Shown: in pieces, positions 60,440 through 64,000 of the stretch
Layout of the letters: each line of letters starts with the position of its first letter
Position numbering within the stretch: position 1 is the stretch's first letter
Assembly: GCA_007026445.1 (NCBI GenBank)
Contig: VDMD01000003.1
Location: 1,922,001 to 1,986,000, forward strand
Reading direction: 5' to 3'
Origin: Schizophyllum amplum
Lineage: Eukaryota; Basidiomycota; Agaricomycetes; Agaricales; Schizophyllaceae
DNA: 64,000 nucleotides
Position numbers and translations under genes: made by a program
The notes under the pieces: generated by a model
Told to the model about the DNA's origin: nothing
Database searches by the model: none
What the model saw: only the letters and a program-made list of their open reading frames with translations

Positions 60440-61069
60440 ATGTTCTCTACGCCCCTGTGCCTCCTCACCGCCCTGGCGGCGCTCGCGACCGCCTCGCCTC
60501 TGCAGCGCCGCACCGGCGGGCCCGCCATCAACTCCCCCGCCGCCAACAGCGTCATCATGCCCGGGCAGGACTTCGACTTCAGCTACCAGAACATGGGCGA
60601 CTACGGCCGCTCCAGCTACAACCTCACCGTCTGGCTCTTCTCCTCCGAGCTCGGCGCGTTCACCTCTGGGTCCGACACGGTTGCCACGGGGCATTACTTC
60701 GGACGCTTTCCGCTGAAAAACGGTGCTGGTGAGTAGAGATTCTGGCTGTGGATGGGATTAATATGGAACGGGCTTGCATGCCCGTGTCCGCGTGGTGTAG
60801 CTGGCGGTCAGCTGATCATCCTGTGCAGTGCCCACGACGCTGACCATGCCGGACCTGTCGGTTAACCCGGGCGACTTCGGCGAGGGCCAGAGCGCGTCCA
60901 ACGCGACCATGTACATCGCTGTCTTCGAGGAGTGGGCGGACTGGGATGTGAGTGAACTATCATTCCTTGAGCGAAGGTCGACGAGGCTGACACGACGTTG
61001 AAGGGCTCCCTCGGCGAGAAGGTTGCTTTCGCGTCGACGCCCATCATTTACAACGGCACGAGCACCTAA
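60440..61069 (+). CDS. small secreted protein, uncharacterised
   Basis: Exons 60440-60728, 60829-60947 and 61004-61069 join in frame to 157 aa. A signal peptide (MFSTPLCLLTALAALATAS) is followed by PLQRR, a likely Kex2-type processing site. The mature part is a single beta-rich domain (FDFSYQNMGDYGRSSYNLTVWLF, TMYIAVFEEW) with N-glycosylation sequons (NLT, NAT, NGT) and almost no cysteine. There is no GPI signal. Such single-domain proteins are common in basidiomycete secretomes; I do not know the function. Confidence 0.8.
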
Positions 61070-61535
61070 GCTCAGACTCCGAGTATCCGAGATGATTGAC
61101 GCAGCTTGTTAAAGAAGCAGTCACGAATTACTGTCTGATATCTTGTGCATTGTAGCCTCTACTGTAATCTCGATGTTTTGAGGACGGGTACTTTTATTGG
61201 ACTTTATCGATATCTTTATTCGCATGACCTTGCCATGCAACGTCTCTCGACACCCACGTCCCATATTGTATGCATCAAAACCTGACCGGGAACAGAGCAA
61301 CCAGGGCAACGCTGTCGAACAACAGCGTCGGGCAAGCAAGAATGAAGAAATCTTACTCGTTGCTCGAGCTTAGGGCTGGCCTTGCTATCCTCTGGTCTCA
61401 GGCTCGTATAGCGCCTCCATGCGCGCACGCGAAGCCAGCGTCTGTGCACTGAGCAGGCTCTTGGACTTGGCAGTGTCACCAGCCCAGGATAGACTTAAGG
61501 CCGACCTAGGTTTGACTTCGAATGTTTATTGCCAC
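61070..61535. other. intergenic, no gene seen
   Basis: AT-rich 3' region of the secreted-protein gene (61120-61220), then sequence without supported features up to tRNA-Phe copy 2. Confidence 0.5.
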
Positions 61536-61608
61536 GGCGTGATAGCTCAGCTGGGAGAGCAGCAGACTGAAGTTCTGAAGGTCCCGTGTTCAATCCACGG
61601 TCATGCCA
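61536..61608 (+). tRNA. tRNA-Phe (GAA), copy 2
   Basis: Same as copy 1 except for one D-loop base and a compensated T-stem pair (CCGTG/CACGG instead of CCGCG/CGCGG). It keeps the G/A mismatch at 27-43. It is followed within 20 nt by a run of nine T, a good RNA polymerase III terminator. Confidence 0.94.
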
Positions 61609-61628
61609 TGTATATGGACTCGCGAATT

Positions 61629-61637
61629 TTTTTTTTT
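61629..61637 (+). terminator. oligo-T polymerase III terminator of tRNA-Phe copy 2
   Basis: An uninterrupted T run about 20 nt past the tRNA 3' end. Confidence 0.6.
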
Positions 61638-61784
61638 GGGCTCCATCGCCGTCGCTACTCGAATCGGTATATAGCTTATATTAGCGCTTACGCTTATGTC
61701 CTAGCTGTTTTAGAGACTACGGCACACCTAGGTCCACTGGCACGAGACTACGCTCATTGATATCACAAAGCAAGAAATATGTGT

Positions 61785-62629
61785 TCACCCCTCCGTCCCT
61801 AATTGGCTCCTTGCCTTCGCCTGTCGCAGCTTATAATCCGCCATATTCAACTTGGCTTCTATGTCGTTATAAGTTATCCACAGTCTTCCTTTGTCTCTCC
61901 CATCCCGTAGATTCCGAAGGGCGTATCCCATGCCCTCTAGAAGACGAATGTACCGCTCCTTCCTCGCCGCGTAGATCGACACCAACTCGTCGTCGTCCGC
62001 GGAGAATTCAGCGATGAGAATACCTGTGGAGGTGTTAGACGCATCAAGCGTCATACGCGCTTGGTCTGCCGCTGCCACGTCATTGAATCGTAGGTGTTGA
62101 ATTCTGGGTTTCACTACGATGTTCGTGAGTTGAGTGAGCACCGTTTCGCATCCCAAAACACAAACAGCAAATACGCACGCGAGGTATGCTCTACCAAATC
62201 ACCGACGAGACCCTGATTCAGTATTCGTTTCATTTGTGAGACCGTGCATTCTCGAACCACAACCGTATCCTTAGGCCTGTGTGACCGCGCGCGGCTCCGT
62301 GTACGCCAGAACATCTGTCGGACCGTCTCTTCCGTTGGTGCCCTCAAGGTACTCGACAGTCCTGGGCGGACGGCAATATGTCTTCCCTGATATTCGATTG
62401 TGCAGACGGGGCGTATTACATCAGAGATTTCTTGGATTTGCGACCATGCAGTGTGATGCCCTATAATAGCTGAAATGCGCCACAATAGCTGTAATATTGC
62501 CGCCATATTATGGGCCCTATTATTATATATAACATGAGATTTATTGCCCTCGATAATTGCTCTAATATCTTGATCATATTCCGACCGTCTGGCAATGCTA
62601 TGTAGGAACGGCAGGAGACGACACGGCAT
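61785..62629 (-). CDS. hypothetical protein, 5' end uncertain
   Basis: Exons 62179-62629 and 61785-62113 join in frame (donor GTGCGT, acceptor CGTAG) to 259 aa. Sequences such as RRSEYDQDIRAIIEGNKSHVIYNNRAHNMAAILQLLW and DDDELVSIYAARKERYIRLLEGMGYALRNL look like natural helical protein. The same frame continues upstream (LLSSEKNWNQDIDEAGYLLDMTKAIPE near 62690-62790) but is interrupted by a TGA, so either an intron was missed or the gene is damaged. No family recognised. Confidence 0.45.
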
Positions 62630-62899
62630 GACCTCGAAGACTGGACATGACCATGGACAACGCCGCTGGTATCACTCTGGTATCGCTTTCGTCATATCCA
62701 GCAGATATCCAGCCTCATCGATATCCTGGTTCCAGTTCTTTTCGCTCGACAAAAGCACCCGAGACGCGTTTAGTGGCAAATATAATATATTCATGCTTTA
62801 CAACTAAATACAGGGTCCCATACGATAGCCGGCGCCTCGTCACTTGCCATCCCGACACGACGACCAGATCCCCTCAGGTGTCGAACTTGTCTCCTCGCC

Positions 62900-63300
62900 G
62901 TCGAGACGGCTGGCGAACACGCACTCCTGCAGGCCTGTTATGTGGAGTCAGTGTTGTGGTTGAGATGATACGATCGGAGGTGGCTCACTGCATCTGGCAT
63001 AGTACCACCAGCCCGGGCACGCATGTAAGCTCGTACAACGGTACCTGCAGGAAGGATGGGTTGTCAATATCTCACACGCGATGCTTATATGCGTACCCGA
63101 ACACGAAGGCACTGTCCCACGTATCTGTAGGCTTGTCAGGATATGAAAGGACAGCGCAAAGGGCGACGCACCTCGTACTTCTGCCATGAACTCCTTCCTG
63201 CGCGACACCGGAGACGAACTCGAAGTGCTCGATGACGACGAGCCCCGCGAAACTATACCTCCTCCCCATCCTTCTCTGCCTCCTACGCGGCGCCACGTTC
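62900..63300 (-). CDS. possible multi-exon gene fragment
   Basis: On the minus strand, introns at 63125-63171 and 63046-63096 (GTGCGT...ACAG and GTACGC...GCAG) join an exon ending FMAEVR to a 28-nt exon (DTWDSAFVFG) and then to YRCTSLHACPGWWYYARC. Ends could not be fixed. Function unknown. Confidence 0.3.
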
Positions 63301-64000
63301 GTCCTGATCGCGCCGTCATAGTACGTCGCGCCTTAGGTCTCCGCGTCGTGCGATTCGGAGGACACCGGGCTCCTCCCGAGACGAAAGTAAGGAGTTAGTC
63401 AGGAAATACGCGTCCGGTAGCCCTCCGGTGAGCATGTGCGCGAGTAGCTCGCAGCGCGCACCGCGGCGCACGAGAGGATTCGGAAGGTGGTGGTTGCGAG
63501 TCAAGAGCGGAGCATCGTAAAAACCCGCGAAGTAACGCCGACTTGAGGGCCGGGCATTTTGACTTGTTTCAGACTTGTTCAGTCGTGTGGCGCCGCGACG
63601 CCTCGTGAAAGTGAGCGCGCTGTATGGAGCCTTGCTCAACTGCTCAAATGCTCCATGTACAAGGGACTTACTACTTAGCAGCTTTACATGGTAGCCTATT
63701 AGCGATGCATGAATCTTGACGAGTGCTTTGGGCTTGCTTACGACTCGGACAAGCCTGCCGCGGCAGTGACCTATTACTAGACGATCTCCGGACTGGTACA
63801 ATATGGCACGAGGTTGCCCACCGACTGCCTTTCTGAGAACAGCTTTACAAGAGCTTACCGGCTGCATATAGTCTGTTTGCACTCTGGCAATGACTTATCA
63901 TATCTTACCAGAACGGTGGCGTGGTGCAAGGCACTTACAACGGCTGATCGGACCGTGCCATGATGGCGCATCATCGTAAGTGGTAAAAGACCTTAGCTCA
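63301..64000. other. right edge, weak ORFs only
   Basis: A minus-strand frame at 63316-63882 (with YFAGFYDAPLLTRNHHLPNPLVRRG) may be an upstream exon of the preceding fragment or chance. Nothing firm. Confidence 0.3.

Overview
The window looks like nuclear DNA of an intron-rich basidiomycete, probably an agaricomycete. Genes carry many 47-60 nt GT-AG introns, often with CTNAC-type branch sites. There are three paralogous BTB/POZ genes, secreted CFEM, DUF1996 and LPMO-like proteins, a eukaryotic ribosomal protein eL34, a bZIP regulator, two MFS transporters, and tRNAs for Phe (twice) and Val. The genus cannot be read from the sequence.

Layout. 1-7.0 kb (minus strand): three tandem BTB genes with similar BTB cores and very different tails; the third may end in a C4 zinc ribbon. 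7.4-8.5 kb (minus): a secreted copper-monooxygenase-like protein whose mature N-terminus is histidine. 10.2-13.0 kb (plus): a CFEM GPI-type protein and a four-helix membrane protein. 13.6 kb: tRNA-Phe.

13.95-36.7 kb: a large tandem duplication. Two units of about 10.6 kb and a third partial unit each begin inside a gene of unknown function ('gene A', minus strand). Each full unit carries a minus-strand array of about 165 bp exon/intron modules, a diverged middle block, a spliced ORF ('gene B', minus), a plus-strand array of small GC-hairpin exons separated by 49-52 nt introns, a second series of short modules, and a TATA-driven segment with a 15-bp hairpin just before the next unit. Splice signals are kept between units while exon lengths differ by non-multiples of three and whole exon modules are gained or lost. 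That suggests non-coding spliced transcripts, and it is the most novel part of the window.

37.2-44.4 kb: a DUF1996 secreted protein with a long Ala/Ser tail (plus), eL34 (plus), and a DHA1-type MFS transporter (minus). 44.4-48.5 kb: no convincing gene. 48.5-53.1 kb (plus): a bZIP factor and an unrecognised 545-aa protein. 53.1-56.4 kb: no convincing gene. 56.4-59.2 kb (minus): a 19-exon sugar transporter. 59.4 kb: tRNA-Val. 60.4-61.1 kb (plus): a small secreted protein. 61.5 kb: second tRNA-Phe. 61.8-64 kb: weakly supported minus-strand ORFs running to the window edge.

Genes outside the duplication suggest a surface and secretion theme (LPMO-like, CFEM, DUF1996, small secreted protein, two transporters). 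Two of these promoters share CATTGTTC motifs. All exon models were hand-derived from splice consensus and frame continuity, without transcripts.
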